Shown here piece after piece: positions 51,213-61,771 of a DNA stretch of 64,000 nt. The notes under the pieces were generated by a model. That model was not told the origin of the DNA. It worked only from the letters and a program-made list of their open reading frames with translations, and did no database searches. Made by a program: the position numbers and the translations under genes. The stretch's first letter is position 1; each line of letters starts with the position of its first letter. The stretch comes from an uncultured Sphingomonas sp. (GTDB lineage Bacteria; Pseudomonadota; Alphaproteobacteria; Sphingomonadales; Sphingomonadaceae), in assembly GCF_913777625.1 (NCBI RefSeq), contig NZ_CAJYTI010000020.1, positions 372,001-436,000 on the forward strand, read 5' to 3'.

Positions 51213-52007
51213 ATGCGTCAATATCTCGATCTCATGGCCCGCGCGCTCAACGACGGCGTGGAGGTGATGGACCGCACCGGCACCGGCACGCGCAGCGTGT
51301 TCGGCGCGCAGATGCGGTTCGATCTGCGGGCAGGCTTCCCGCTGCTCACCACCAAGAAGCTGCACCTCCGCTCGATCCTGATCGAGCTGCTCTGGTTCCT
51401 GCGCGGCGATACCAATGTCCGCTGGCTGCAGGAGCGCAAGGTCAGCATCTGGGACGAATGGGCCGACGAAAACGGCGATCTCGGCCCGGTCTATGGCAAG
51501 CAGTGGCGCGACTGGGAGACGGCGGACGGCCGCCATATCGACCAGATCGCCGAGCTGATCGAGACGCTGAAGACCAACCCCGCGTCGCGCCGGATGATCG
51601 TCTCCGCCTGGAACCCGGGCGAGCTCGGCGCGATGGCGCTGGCGCCGTGCCACTGCCTGTTCCAGTGCCATGTCGCCAATGGCCGGCTGAGCCTCCAGCT
51701 CTACCAGCGCTCGGCCGACATCTTCCTCGGCGTGCCGTTCAACATCGCCAGCTATGCGCTGCTCACCCATCTGCTCGCCGAACAGGCCGGCCTGGAAGTG
51801 GGCGACTTCATCTGGACCGGCGGCAACTGCCACCTCTATCTCAACCATCTGGAGCAGGCGCGGGAACAGCTTTCGCGCACGCCGGGACCGCTGCCGCGGC
51901 TGGAAATCCTCCGCAAGGCGCCGTCGATCGACGCCTATGAGTATGAGGATTTCGCGATCCACGACTATGTCGCGCAGCCGCACATCAAGGCGCCCGTCTC
52001 GGTATGA
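51213..52007 (+). CDS. thyA: Thymidylate synthase
   Basis: A 264-residue enzyme converting dUMP to dTMP with methylene-tetrahydrofolate as methyl donor and reductant. It is the classical E. coli-type length. Motifs are [18 protein letters not shown], the catalytic cysteine in [11 protein letters not shown] and [20 protein letters not shown] for dUMP binding. The C-terminal HPTIKAPVSV-like tail reads HIKAPVSV. The ATG at 51213 gives the exact family length. It overlaps folA by four bases (ATGA), coupling thymidylate synthesis to recycling of its dihydrofolate by-product. Confidence 0.98.
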   Translation: MRQYLDLMARALNDGVEVMDRTGTGTRSVFGAQMRFDLRAGFPLLTTKKLHLRSILIELLWFLRGDTNVRWLQERKVSIWDEWADENGDLGPVYGKQWRDWETADGRHIDQIAELIETLKTNPASRRMIVSAWNPGELGAMALAPCHCLFQCHVANGRLSLQLYQRSADIFLGVPFNIASYALLTHLLAEQAGLEVGDFIWTGGNCHLYLNHLEQAREQLSRTPGPLPRLEILRKAPSIDAYEYEDFAIHDYVAQPHIKAPVSV

Positions 52008-52480
52008 TCAGCTTCCACCTCGCGCGGGCCGATAACGGCGTTATCGGCCGCGACGGCCAGCTGCCCTGGCGGCTGCCGGCCGATCTCAAGCGGTTCAAGG
52101 CGCAGACCATGGGCAGGCCGATGATCATGGGCCGCAAGACCTTCGAATCCTTCCCTTCGCCGCTCCCGGGCCGCCGCCATATCGTCCTGACCCGTGATCC
52201 CGCCTGGTCGGCCGAGGGCGCGGAGGTGGCGCACAGCGTCGATCACGCGCTGGCGCTTGCCGGCGCGGATGCGGCGATCATCGGCGGCGCGGAAATCTTC
52301 GCGCTGTTCCTCGACTGTGCCGATCGGATCGAGCTGACCGAAGTGCATCTCGATGCCGAAGGGGACGCGCAGGTGCCGGCGTTCGATGCTGCCCGATGGC
52401 AGGAAACGGCGCGCGAGGAACACGCGGCCGATGGCGACCGCCCGGCCTATGCCTTCGTCACGCTGGAGCGGCGCGGATGA
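52004..52480 (+). CDS. folA: Dihydrofolate reductase
   Basis: A 158-residue NADPH-dependent enzyme restoring tetrahydrofolate. N-terminal motif [21 protein letters not shown], then [14 protein letters not shown] for NADPH, and [21 protein letters not shown] with the conserved Gly-Gly. It directly follows thyA, whose product dihydrofolate is its substrate. Its last codons overlap the start of the dipeptidase gene. Length and residues are ordinary, with no sign of a resistance-type variant. Confidence 0.97.
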   Translation: MISFHLARADNGVIGRDGQLPWRLPADLKRFKAQTMGRPMIMGRKTFESFPSPLPGRRHIVLTRDPAWSAEGAEVAHSVDHALALAGADAAIIGGAEIFALFLDCADRIELTEVHLDAEGDAQVPAFDAARWQETAREEHAADGDRPAYAFVTLERRG

Positions 52481-53682
52481 AGCGCAGGATCCTGATCGGC
52501 CTGGTCGCGGTGCTCGTCATCGCCGCGATCGGCTTTTTCGGGATCGCGCCGGTGGTGGTCGAAGCGGGGATGAACCGCGTCGTCGCCACGCCCCTGCCCA
52601 GGGTCAGCCCCGCCACCCGCGCGCTGCACGCCCGGCTGGCAATCGCCGACATGCATGCCGATACCTTGCTGTGGCGGCGCAGCCTGCTCGATCGCGCCGA
52701 TCGCGGCCAGGTCGACCTGCCGCGGCTGGAGGCAGGCAATGTCGCGCTGCAGGTCTTTTCCTCGGTCACCAAGACGCCCCGCCACCAGAATTACGATGCG
52801 AACGGCGCCGACAGCGACAACATCACGCTGCTCGCCATCGCCCAGCTCCAGCCGCCGCGCACCTGGAACTCGTTGCTCCAGCGCTCGCTCTGGCATGCCG
52901 AAAAGCTGTCGCGCGCGGCGGCCGCATCGGAAGGACGGCTGCGCGTGATCCGTACGCCAGACGATCTCGACCGCCTGCGAACGGATCGCGAAGCGGGTGC
53001 CAAGGTCGTCGGCGGCATGCTCTCGATCGAGGGGCTGCAGGACCTCGAGGGCAATCCCGCCAATCTCGACCGCCTCTATGCCGCCGGCTTCCGCATGGCC
53101 GGCTTCGCGCATTTCTTCGACAGCGAGGCGGCGGGATCGATGCACGGCCTCGCCAAGGGCGGGCTCACCCCGCTCGGTCGGCAAGTCCTTCGGCGGATGG
53201 AGGCGCTGGGCATGGTGGTGGACGTCGCCCATGCCAGCCACCGCGCCGTCGCGGATATCCTCGCCATGGCGCGCCGCCCGGTCGTCTCCAGCCATGGCGG
53301 CGTGCAGGCGACGTGCAAGGTCAACCGCAACCTCACCGACGACGAGATCCGCGGCATCGCCCGCACCGGCGGAGTGGTCGGCATCGGCTATTGGGAAGCG
53401 GCGGTCTGTTCCACCAGCCCGAGCGCGGTGGCGGCGGCGATCGCGCATGTCCGCGATCTGGTCGGCATCGACCATGTCGGGCTGGGATCGGACTTCGACG
53501 GCGCGGTGACGACCGGCTTCGATGCCGCGCAACTGGTGGTGGTGACGCAAGCGCTGGTCGATCGGGGCTTTTCCGAGGCGGACATCGCCAAGGTGATGGG
53601 CGGCAATGTGCTGCGCGTGCTGCGAGCGGGGTTGGCCGCGAACAGTTCCGCATCCGACGCTATCCGCGTGGTCCCGCGATAG
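52477..53682 (+). CDS. Membrane dipeptidase, M19 family
   Basis: A 401-residue zinc dipeptidase. Residues 1-25 are a membrane anchor or signal (LVAVLVIAAIGFFGIAP). The metal motif HxD is in ADMHADTLLWRR. Further ligands lie in SIEGLQDLEGN, VDVAHASHRAVADI, and GLGSDFDGAVTTGFD. M19 enzymes hydrolyse dipeptides, including D-amino-acid forms. The ATG overlaps the folA stop. It belongs to the thyA-folA unit, and the coupling is common in sphingomonads although the functional link is unclear. Confidence 0.9.
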   Translation: MKRRILIGLVAVLVIAAIGFFGIAPVVVEAGMNRVVATPLPRVSPATRALHARLAIADMHADTLLWRRSLLDRADRGQVDLPRLEAGNVALQVFSSVTKTPRHQNYDANGADSDNITLLAIAQLQPPRTWNSLLQRSLWHAEKLSRAAAASEGRLRVIRTPDDLDRLRTDREAGAKVVGGMLSIEGLQDLEGNPANLDRLYAAGFRMAGFAHFFDSEAAGSMHGLAKGGLTPLGRQVLRRMEALGMVVDVAHASHRAVADILAMARRPVVSSHGGVQATCKVNRNLTDDEIRGIARTGGVVGIGYWEAAVCSTSPSAVAAAIAHVRDLVGIDHVGLGSDFDGAVTTGFDAAQLVVVTQALVDRGFSEADIAKVMGGNVLRVLRAGLAANSSASDAIRVVPR

Positions 53683-53756
53683 CCACCTCGACGCGTGCCA
53701 CAGAGAATGCTAGCTGCCTGTTCGTAGTTCAACGCGTACCTCACAAGAGGTTAGCC

Positions 53757-54242
53757 ATGATCAACGATCCTTTGACAGCAACGCCCGATACTCCTGTGAA
53801 TGAATCCCAGGAATCAAAGGATGCGAGCACCTTCAGAGTTGCGTTCCTGGCGCTCATATTCTTGTCCGTCATCGCCTACCTGTTCGTCTTGGCTGCATAT
53901 CTTGTAGCGCGGGCATGGAATGGTTTGAAATGGGATGGTCTGATCAGCCTGGTGCACGAGGCCGGCCCGACCAATGTCTTCGGGCTCCCGATTGCGGCCG
54001 GTGCAGCCTTCGGAATCGTCACCTTGTTCGAGCATTTGTCGTCGTCGAGGAAGGAAGCAGGCGAGATTTCCTTCAAGATTTTCGGCGCCGAGTTCTCCGG
54101 GCCGGCAGGTCCGACCACGCTTTGGCTGGCATGTTTCCTGACGCTGCTTCTGGGTATCAAGGTCGCCTCCGAAATCGACGCGCAAAAGGCGGAGGCGGCG
54201 GCCAATCGCGCGCCCAGCGCGGTGGTTACAACGCGGCACTGA
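53757..54242 (+). CDS. Small membrane protein, unknown
   Basis: A 161-residue protein. Two hydrophobic stretches (VAFLALIFLSVIAYLFVLAA and LWLACFLTLLLGIKVA) suggest two membrane helices, with a weak third at VFGLPIAAGAAFGIVTLF. The N-terminal 25 residues are acidic and polar. The sequence has lower GC content and different codon use from its neighbours and interrupts the dipeptidase-ribF order, suggesting recent arrival. An AGAGG precedes the ATG at 53757. I do not recognise the family. Confidence 0.7.
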   Translation: MINDPLTATPDTPVNESQESKDASTFRVAFLALIFLSVIAYLFVLAAYLVARAWNGLKWDGLISLVHEAGPTNVFGLPIAAGAAFGIVTLFEHLSSSRKEAGEISFKIFGAEFSGPAGPTTLWLACFLTLLLGIKVASEIDAQKAEAAANRAPSAVVTTRH

Positions 54243-54294
54243 TCGTCAACCCAACCCATTGGCATCGCCCCGGCCAATCCCTATAGCCAGCCGC

Positions 54295-55221
54295 ATGCAG
54301 CGGCTGGACGGCGGCTCGGCGGTTCCGCAGCCTCTCCGGGGCGCGATCGTCGCGCTGGGGAATTTCGATGGCTTTCACCTCGGGCACCAGGCGGTGGTCG
54401 GCCGCGCGGTGGAGCGCGCCCGCGCCGAGGGCCGGCCGGCGATCGTCGCCACCTTCGATCCGCACCCTCGCCGCTTCTTCCAGCCCGACGCCCCGCCCTT
54501 CCGCCTGACCACGCTCGACCAGCGCGAGCGGCTGTTCGGCGATGCGGGTGCCGCCGCGATGCTGGTCTTCCACTTCGATGCGACGCTTGCCCGCCTGACC
54601 GCGCGCCAGTTCGCCGAGCAGCTGGTCGAAACGGTCGGCGCCGCCGGGGTGGTGACCGGCGAGGATTTCACCTTCGGCAAGGGTCGCGAGGGCAGCATCG
54701 CGACGCTGGCCGCGCTCGGTGCGGACCTCGGCTTCACCGCCGAGACGGTGGCGCCGGTGGCGCTCGACGGCAGCACGGTTTCGTCCAGCCGCATCCGCGA
54801 GGCGCTCAAGGCAGGCGATCCGCGCACGGCGGCGACGCTGCTCACCCGCCCCTTCGCCATCGCCGCCGACGTCGAGGGCGGCGCCAAGCTCGGCCGCCAG
54901 CTCGGCTATCCGACCGCCAACATGCGGCTCGGCACCTATCTGCGCCCGGCCTATGGCATCTATGCGGTGCGGGGGCGCCTGCCGGACGGCCGCGTGCTGG
55001 ACGGCGTCGCCAATTGCGGCATCCGCCCCAGCTTCGATCCGCCGGTCGAGCTGCTGGAGAGCTTCTTCTTCGATTTCAGCGGCGACCTGTACGGCCAGCG
55101 GCTCGAGGTCGAACTGATCGACTATCTGCGCCCCGAGGCGAAGTTCGACAGCCTGGACGCGCTGATCGTCCAGATGGACCAGGATTCGGCGCGAGCGCGG
55201 GAGATTTTGGCGCGGGTTTAG
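54295..55221 (+). CDS. ribF: Bifunctional riboflavin kinase/FAD synthetase
   Basis: A 308-residue enzyme that makes FMN and then FAD from riboflavin and ATP. The N-terminal adenylyltransferase half has VALGNFDGFHLGHQAVV (HxGH motif) and VTGEDFTFGKGREGS, plus SSSRIREALKAGD. The C-terminal kinase half has GRQLGYPTANMRLGTYLRP and VANCGIRPSFD. Length is typical. It feeds the many flavoproteins in this window. A family B repeat follows the stop. Confidence 0.96.
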   Translation: MQRLDGGSAVPQPLRGAIVALGNFDGFHLGHQAVVGRAVERARAEGRPAIVATFDPHPRRFFQPDAPPFRLTTLDQRERLFGDAGAAAMLVFHFDATLARLTARQFAEQLVETVGAAGVVTGEDFTFGKGREGSIATLAALGADLGFTAETVAPVALDGSTVSSSRIREALKAGDPRTAATLLTRPFAIAADVEGGAKLGRQLGYPTANMRLGTYLRPAYGIYAVRGRLPDGRVLDGVANCGIRPSFDPPVELLESFFFDFSGDLYGQRLEVELIDYLRPEAKFDSLDALIVQMDQDSARAREILARV

Positions 55222-55255
55222 TGTCCCGGAGCGCTGGACACAGCTACTCGGTCAC

Positions 55256-55356
55256 GCCCCACCCCAAACCCCTCCCCTGAAGGGGAGGGGCTTAGACGTT
55301 CGAAAGCGGTTCTACTCTCTTCAAGCCCCTCCTCCTGGGAGGAGGGGTTGGGGGTA
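55256..55356. repeat. Dispersed repeat, family B, two copies
   Basis: Reverse-oriented copy 55256-55292 (GCCCCACCCCAAACCCCTCC, then CCTGAAGGGGAGGGGCTT) and copy 55323-55356 (AAGCCCCTCCTCCTGGGAGG, then AGGGGTTGGGGG). Together they form an inverted pair in the convergent gap after ribF and before the cinA-like gene, and could end both transcripts. A degenerate copy is at 33591-33625. Confidence 0.75.
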
Positions 55357-55388
55357 GAGGGATTCCGGAGCGCCGATTAGGTTTTCTC

Positions 55389-56144
55389 TCAGATCCCGCC
55401 GTCCACCGCCTCGAACCCCCGCGCCGCCAGCCCTTCCGCCAGCACCGCCACGCAGCGATCGACCAGCGCCGCATCGGTCGCCCGCACGACGAAATTGGCG
55501 CCGACCCGCCCCTCGCGGAAGAACGGATAGCTGCCGATCGCGACCCCCGCATGCGCGCGTTCGGTGTCGCCCAGCAGATCGGCGATCTCGCTTTCGGCGA
55601 CCCAGCAGCCGAGCGTGCGCGATACCACCGGCAGCCCGCCTTCCAGCGTGCCGGTCAGCGCATCGAGCATGCCCGCGGCGATGTGCGGCACGCCGGCCAG
55701 GATGAAGATATTGTCCCAGCGGATCCCCGGCGCGCCCGACATGCGGTTGACGATCAGGTCCGCACCTTCCGGCACCCGCGCCATGCGCAGCCGCGCCTCG
55801 GTCAGCCCGCCCTTGCTGGCATAATAGCCCTCCAGCGCCGCCCGCGCCTCCGGGTGGACGACCACCGGCACGTCCAGCGCGGCGGCGATCGCATCGACGG
55901 TGATGTCGTCATGCGTCGGGCCGATGCCGCCGGTGGTGAACAGATAGTCGTTGCGCGCCCGCAGCGTGTTCACCGCCTCGACGATTGCGTCCTGCTTGTC
56001 CGGCACCACCCGCACCTCGGCGAGCCGGATGCCCTGCGCGTTCGCCCAGGTGGCGAGCTGCGCGATATTCTTGTCCTGGGTTCGGCCCGACAGGATTTCG
56101 TCGCCGATCACCACCAGGGCAGCTGTCCAGATCCGCTCTTGCAT
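55389..56144 (-). CDS. CinA N-terminal (MoCF-like) domain protein
   Basis: A 251-residue protein with the MoaB/Mog-like competence-inducible CinA domain: ALVVIGDEILSGRTQDKNIA, then LFTTGGIGPTHDDITVDAIA, and PGIRWDNIFILAGVP. It lacks the C-terminal nicotinamide-nucleotide amidase domain of full CinA, so an ADP-ribose or FAD pyrophosphatase-type role has been suggested for such relatives. The ATG 56144 fits family length. Divergent from map. Confidence 0.88.
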   Translation of the reverse strand: MQERIWTAALVVIGDEILSGRTQDKNIAQLATWANAQGIRLAEVRVVPDKQDAIVEAVNTLRARNDYLFTTGGIGPTHDDITVDAIAAALDVPVVVHPEARAALEGYYASKGGLTEARLRMARVPEGADLIVNRMSGAPGIRWDNIFILAGVPHIAAGMLDALTGTLEGGLPVVSRTLGCWVAESEIADLLGDTERAHAGVAIGSYPFFREGRVGANFVVRATDAALVDRCVAVLAEGLAARGFEAVDGGI

Positions 56145-56188
56145 GGGCCTAGCGCTACGCCCTCGCAAAGCCCGGCGCAAACGCCTAT

Positions 56189-57022
56189 ATGGGCAGGATG
56201 ACCGAATATGTGAACGTCACCGCGGACATGCCGCAGTCGCGCAGCCATGCCATCAAGCTGCACGGGCCCGAGGGTTTCGAGGGCATGCGCAAGGCCGGTC
56301 GCCTTGCCGCCGAAATTCTCGACGCGCTGGTGCCGCATGTCGTGCCGGGCGTGACGACGCAGGAGCTGGACGACATCGTCCGCACGATGACCGTCGCCGC
56401 CGGCGGCGTGCCCGCGACGCTCGGCTATCGCGGCTATACCCATAGCTGCTGCATCTCGATCAACCATGTCGTCTGCCACGGCATCCCGGGCGACCGTCCG
56501 CTCAAGGACGGCGACATCGTCAATATCGACGTGACCCCGCTGCTCGGCGGCTGGCACGGCGATACCAGCCGCATGTATCTGGTCGGGGACGTGCCGATCA
56601 AGGCGCGCCGGCTGGTCGACGTGACCTATGAATGCCTGATGCTCGGCATCGAGCAGGCCAAGCCGGGCAACCATCTGGGCGACATCAGCCATGCCATCCA
56701 GCGCCATGCCGAGAAGCATCGCTACGGCGTGGTTCGCGATTTCTGCGGGCACGGGCTGGGCCAGGTGTTCCATGACGCGCCCGAAGTGGTGCATGTCGGT
56801 CGCCCCGGCACGGGTCCGGAGCTGAAGCCGGGCATGTTCTTCACCATCGAGCCGATGATCAATATCGGCCGGCCCGACGTGAAGCTGCTCGACGACGGCT
56901 GGACGGCGGTGACCCGCGACCGCTCGCTTTCCGCGCAGTTCGAGCATTCGATCGGCATCACCGAAACGGGCTGCGAGATCTTCACGCTCAGCCCCAAGGG
57001 CCTGCACCAGCCGCCGTATTGA
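56189..57022 (+). CDS. map: Methionine aminopeptidase, type I
   Basis: A 277-residue enzyme that removes the initiator methionine from nascent proteins. The metal ligands are visible in order: VNIDVTPLLGGWHGDTSRMY (two Asp), FCGHGLGQVFHDAPE (His), FFTIEPMINIG (Glu) and QFEHSIGITETG (Glu). CxxH-type substrate residues at THSCCISINHVVCHGIPG match type I. An ATG at 56198 (MTEYVNV) is an alternative start. Essential housekeeping gene; monocistronic here. Confidence 0.96.
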   Translation: MGRMTEYVNVTADMPQSRSHAIKLHGPEGFEGMRKAGRLAAEILDALVPHVVPGVTTQELDDIVRTMTVAAGGVPATLGYRGYTHSCCISINHVVCHGIPGDRPLKDGDIVNIDVTPLLGGWHGDTSRMYLVGDVPIKARRLVDVTYECLMLGIEQAKPGNHLGDISHAIQRHAEKHRYGVVRDFCGHGLGQVFHDAPEVVHVGRPGTGPELKPGMFFTIEPMINIGRPDVKLLDDGWTAVTRDRSLSAQFEHSIGITETGCEIFTLSPKGLHQPPY

Positions 57023-57393
57023 GAGGCTCGGGCAGAACCTAAACCACGGTCATTCCCGCGAAAGCGGGAATCCATTCGCCTGTGCGCTGGGGGAAGGAAC
57101 CGCGGCACCAGCGCCAATGGATCCCCGCCTTCGCGGAGATGACGGTGTTGGCTCGACGCGGGCGCCCCCTCCACCTGAACCTGCACCCGCAACAATCTTG
57201 CGCCCTCCAGCAACTTCCGCTATCCGGCCGCCAGCATCAAGAGTCGGGCCGACGCCCGGCACCAACCTGCCCCGTGCAAGGTGGTGCCTCCGCGATGAGT
57301 GGAGGGATGTGGCCGAACCCGGCAACACGGTGTCCACGCCACATTTCCGGTCGTCGCCCGCCTCCTGCTCCACAGCAAGAAGGCCCGTAGCGC
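57023..57393. other. Intergenic region after map with dispersed repeat, no gene
   Basis: About 370 bases. The first 120 hold a palindromic repeat, listed separately. From 57146 to 57393 there is sequence with no supported gene, repeat or terminator. It presumably includes the promoter of the threonine aldolase-like gene. Confidence 0.6.
57048..57145. repeat. Dispersed palindromic repeat, family C
   Basis: GGTCATTCCCGCGAAAGCGG forms the stem ATTCCCGC/GCGGGAAT, and 50 bases on TGGATCCCCGCCTTCGCGGA-GATGACGG is its partner in opposite orientation. It is a REP-like element that is common in proteobacterial genomes, located 25 bases after map. Confidence 0.75.
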
Positions 57394-58446
57394 GTGACGA
57401 CCGAAGCCCAGCAATTCGCCAGCGACAATTATGCCGGAATCTGCCCCGAAGCCTGGGCAGCGATGGAAGCCGCCAATCGGGGCCACGCGCCTGCCTATGG
57501 CGACGATCCCTGGACCCACACCGCCGCGGATGCCTTTCGCACGCTGTTCGAGATCGATTGCGAGGTGTTCTTCGCGTTCAACGGCACCGCGGCGAACTCG
57601 CTGGCGCTGGCGGCGCTCTGCCAATCCTATCACAGCGTGATCTGCTCGGCGGCAGCCCATGTCGAGACCGATGAATGCGGTGCCCCGGAATTCTTCTCGA
57701 ACGGATCGAAGCTGCTCGTCGCGCAGAGCGCCGACGGCAAGCTGACGCCGGACGCGGTCCGCGCGGTGGCGACCAGCCGCTCCGACATCCACTTCCCCAA
57801 GCCGCGCGTGGTGACGATCACCCAGCCGACCGAGACGGGCCAGGTCTACACCATCGCCGAGGTGCAGGCGCTCTCTGCCGTGTGCCGCGAACTCGGCCTC
57901 AAGCTCCACATGGACGGCGCCCGCTTCGCCCATGCCGTGGCGACGCTCGGCTGCGATCCCGCCGACGTCACCTGGCGCGCGGGCGTCGACGTGCTCTGCT
58001 TCGGCGGCACCAAGAACGGCATGGCGGTGGGCGAGGCCGTGCTCTTCTTCGATCGCGCGCTGGCGCAGGACTTTGATTACCGGTGCAAGCAGGCCGGGCA
58101 GCTCGCCTCGAAGATGCGCTTCCTGGCGGCACCCTGGGTCGGCATGCTGGAGAACGGCGCCTGGCTTCGCAATGCCCGCCACGCCAATGGCTGCGCCCAG
58201 CGGCTGGCGTCGCAGATCGATGGCCTGCCCGGCGTGGAGCTGATGTTTCCTGTGGAGGCGAACGGCGTGTTCGTCCGCGCGCCCGAGCCGGTGCTGGAGG
58301 GCCTGCGTGCCCGCGGCTGGCGCTTCTACACCTTCATCGGCGGCGGCGCGCGGTTCATGTTCGCCTGGGATGCCGATCCGGCACGGGTGGACCAGCTGGC
58401 AGCGGATATCCGCGCGGTGAGCGGGGCGACGGCGCTCGCTGCCTGA
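57394..58446 (+). CDS. Low-specificity L-threonine aldolase / beta-eliminating lyase
   Basis: A 350-residue PLP-dependent fold-type I enzyme cleaving L-threonine to glycine and acetaldehyde. It has FASDNYAGICPEAWAAME at the N-terminus, then LHMDGARFAHAVATLG with the PLP-binding Asp, and the Schiff-base lysine in CFGGTKNGMAVGEAV. The start is GTG 57394. Position next to ferredoxin reductase shows no pathway link. Other aldolase-type beta-eliminating enzymes share the motif, so substrate is probable, not proven. Confidence 0.9.
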   Translation: MTTEAQQFASDNYAGICPEAWAAMEAANRGHAPAYGDDPWTHTAADAFRTLFEIDCEVFFAFNGTAANSLALAALCQSYHSVICSAAAHVETDECGAPEFFSNGSKLLVAQSADGKLTPDAVRAVATSRSDIHFPKPRVVTITQPTETGQVYTIAEVQALSAVCRELGLKLHMDGARFAHAVATLGCDPADVTWRAGVDVLCFGGTKNGMAVGEAVLFFDRALAQDFDYRCKQAGQLASKMRFLAAPWVGMLENGAWLRNARHANGCAQRLASQIDGLPGVELMFPVEANGVFVRAPEPVLEGLRARGWRFYTFIGGGARFMFAWDADPARVDQLAADIRAVSGATALAA

Positions 58447-58488
58447 ACGGGCGATCCCCCGGAGCACCGCTCCGGGGGGAAGCCGGGC

Positions 58489-59304
58489 TCAGCCGACGAA
58501 GGCGCGCTCGATCACGAAGTCGCCGGGGGCGTTGTTCGAGCCTTCCTTGAAGCCCTTGCCCTCGAGCAGCGCGGCGAAGTCGCGGATCATGTCCATCGAC
58601 CCGCACAGCATGATCCGATCCGTCTCCGGGTTGAGCGCCGCCTCGCCGGGGACGCCCTCGAACAGCTTGCCGTTCTCGATCAGCGCGCCGATCCGCTCGC
58701 TGGTGTGGAACGGCTCGCGGGTGACGGTCGGCACATAATGGAACTGCGCCGCCGCCTGCTCGCCGATCAGCGGATCCTCGGCCAGCTTGCCCGCCAGTTC
58801 GTCATGATAGGCAAGGTCGCTCACCCGGCGCACGCTGTGCACGGTGACGACCTGCTCGAACCGCTCATAGATGTCCGGATCGCGCGCGACGCTGAGGAAC
58901 GGCGCGAGACCGGTGCCGGTGGAAAGCAGGAACAGCCGCTTGCCGGGCAGCAGCGCGTCGGCGACCAGCGTGCCGGTCGGCTTCTTGCCCAGATAGATGT
59001 CGTCACCGGCCACGATCCTCTGCAGCTTCGAGGTCAGCGGGCCGTCCTGCACCTTGATCGACAGGAACTCGAGCTCCTCCGCCCAGGACGGGCTGGCGAC
59101 CGAATAGGCGCGCATCAGCGGCTTGTCGTTCTCGCCCTGCAGGCCGATCATCACGAACTCGCCCGAGCGGAAGCGGAAGCTGGCCGGGCGCTCGATCGCG
59201 AAGCTGAACAGATGCTCGTTCCAGTGGCGCACCCACAGCACCTTGGCGGTGGCGAAGGCGGGATGCTCGGGGAGCAGCGCGGGCGCGCGCGTGTCGACGG
59301 TCAT
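58489..59304 (-). CDS. fpr: Ferredoxin-NADP+ reductase
   Basis: A 271-residue FAD/NADP enzyme of the bacterial (FPR) subclass I type. FAD motif MRAYSVASPSWAEELEFLSI (RxYS), NADP motif LLSTGTGLAPFLSVARD, and a C-terminal CGSMDMIRDFAALLEGKGF. Ends in ERAFVG, typical of alphaproteobacterial FPRs that reduce or oxidise ferredoxin/flavodoxin. The ATG 59304 is preferred; upstream in-frame residues are unsupported. It stands alone and is convergent with the aldolase gene. Confidence 0.92.
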   Translation of the reverse strand: MTVDTRAPALLPEHPAFATAKVLWVRHWNEHLFSFAIERPASFRFRSGEFVMIGLQGENDKPLMRAYSVASPSWAEELEFLSIKVQDGPLTSKLQRIVAGDDIYLGKKPTGTLVADALLPGKRLFLLSTGTGLAPFLSVARDPDIYERFEQVVTVHSVRRVSDLAYHDELAGKLAEDPLIGEQAAAQFHYVPTVTREPFHTSERIGALIENGKLFEGVPGEAALNPETDRIMLCGSMDMIRDFAALLEGKGFKEGSNNAPGDFVIERAFVG

Positions 59305-59434
59305 GAAAAGCGGGTCCTCGTTCGTAACGCTCTGGACCCCCGCCGGCCGCACGGGGCGCAAGGGTCCTGCAAACATGAAGGCGGCCCTCTGCCATCAGAA
59401 GCCCGCTGCGTCCAGAAAGTAGCGCTAGGGCCGC

Positions 59435-59689
59435 CTAAACCCTGTCCTCGATGGGGACGCCGGCCTCCCAGTGGCGCAGCAGCGCCAGCGCGTCGTCGGC
59501 ACTCAGCACGTCCTGCCCCGCCTCGATCCAGCAACGCTGCCGATCCGGACGCGCGACGGCGCACAGCGCGTGGACCAGCAAGACCAACGGCCCCTGCGCG
59601 ATCGTCCGACTGCGCGCGCCGCCGTCCGCGCCCGGGTCCATGATCCGTTGCCGCAACTGGGCAGGCGCATCCATCGGCAGGGGACGCAT
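59435..59689 (-). CDS. Hypothetical small protein
   Basis: An 84-residue protein that I do not recognise. A hydrophobic stretch GPLVLLVHALCAVA is central, followed by a cysteine/tryptophan-containing part (QRCWIEAGQDVLSADDALAL). No signal peptide is clear. It lies divergently next to the soluble chemoreceptor gene. The codon pattern is normal for this genome, but support is only moderate and the frame could be spurious. Confidence 0.45.
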   Translation of the reverse strand: MRPLPMDAPAQLRQRIMDPGADGGARSRTIAQGPLVLLVHALCAVARPDRQRCWIEAGQDVLSADDALALLRHWEAGVPIEDRV

Positions 59690-59848
59690 CGGCGGTATCC
59701 CTTACTGGGACGCGGACGGCCATGCCCGCACCCGACCGCATCAACGGACAGTCGATATCAAGGTTGCGCAGATTGGATGGGCAGGTGTCGCGAAGCTGTC
59801 ATCAAATACTAAGCGCTCGTTTACCCTCCTGCCCTACCGAGGGCGCCG

Positions 59849-61678
<1,830 letters not shown>

Positions 61679-61688
61679 CGAAGGCGGA

Positions 61689-61743
61689 CGCGGGCGCGAT
61701 GACGCACCCGCGAAAGAAATTTTATTGCCCGATTCGTCGGGCA
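61689..61743 (+). other. Two hairpins between glnB and glnA
   Basis: First stem (61689-61712) is CGCGGG-C-GCG-ATGA-CGC-A-CCCGCG, followed by an A/T-rich stretch. Second (61726-61743) is TGCCCGA-TTCG-TCGGGCA with a UUCG loop. They may act as a partial terminator, processing site or stabiliser that tunes glnB to glnA ratio. Confidence 0.6.
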
Positions 61744-61771
61744 GACGAAAGAGAGCGAAAGGGCACCTACG

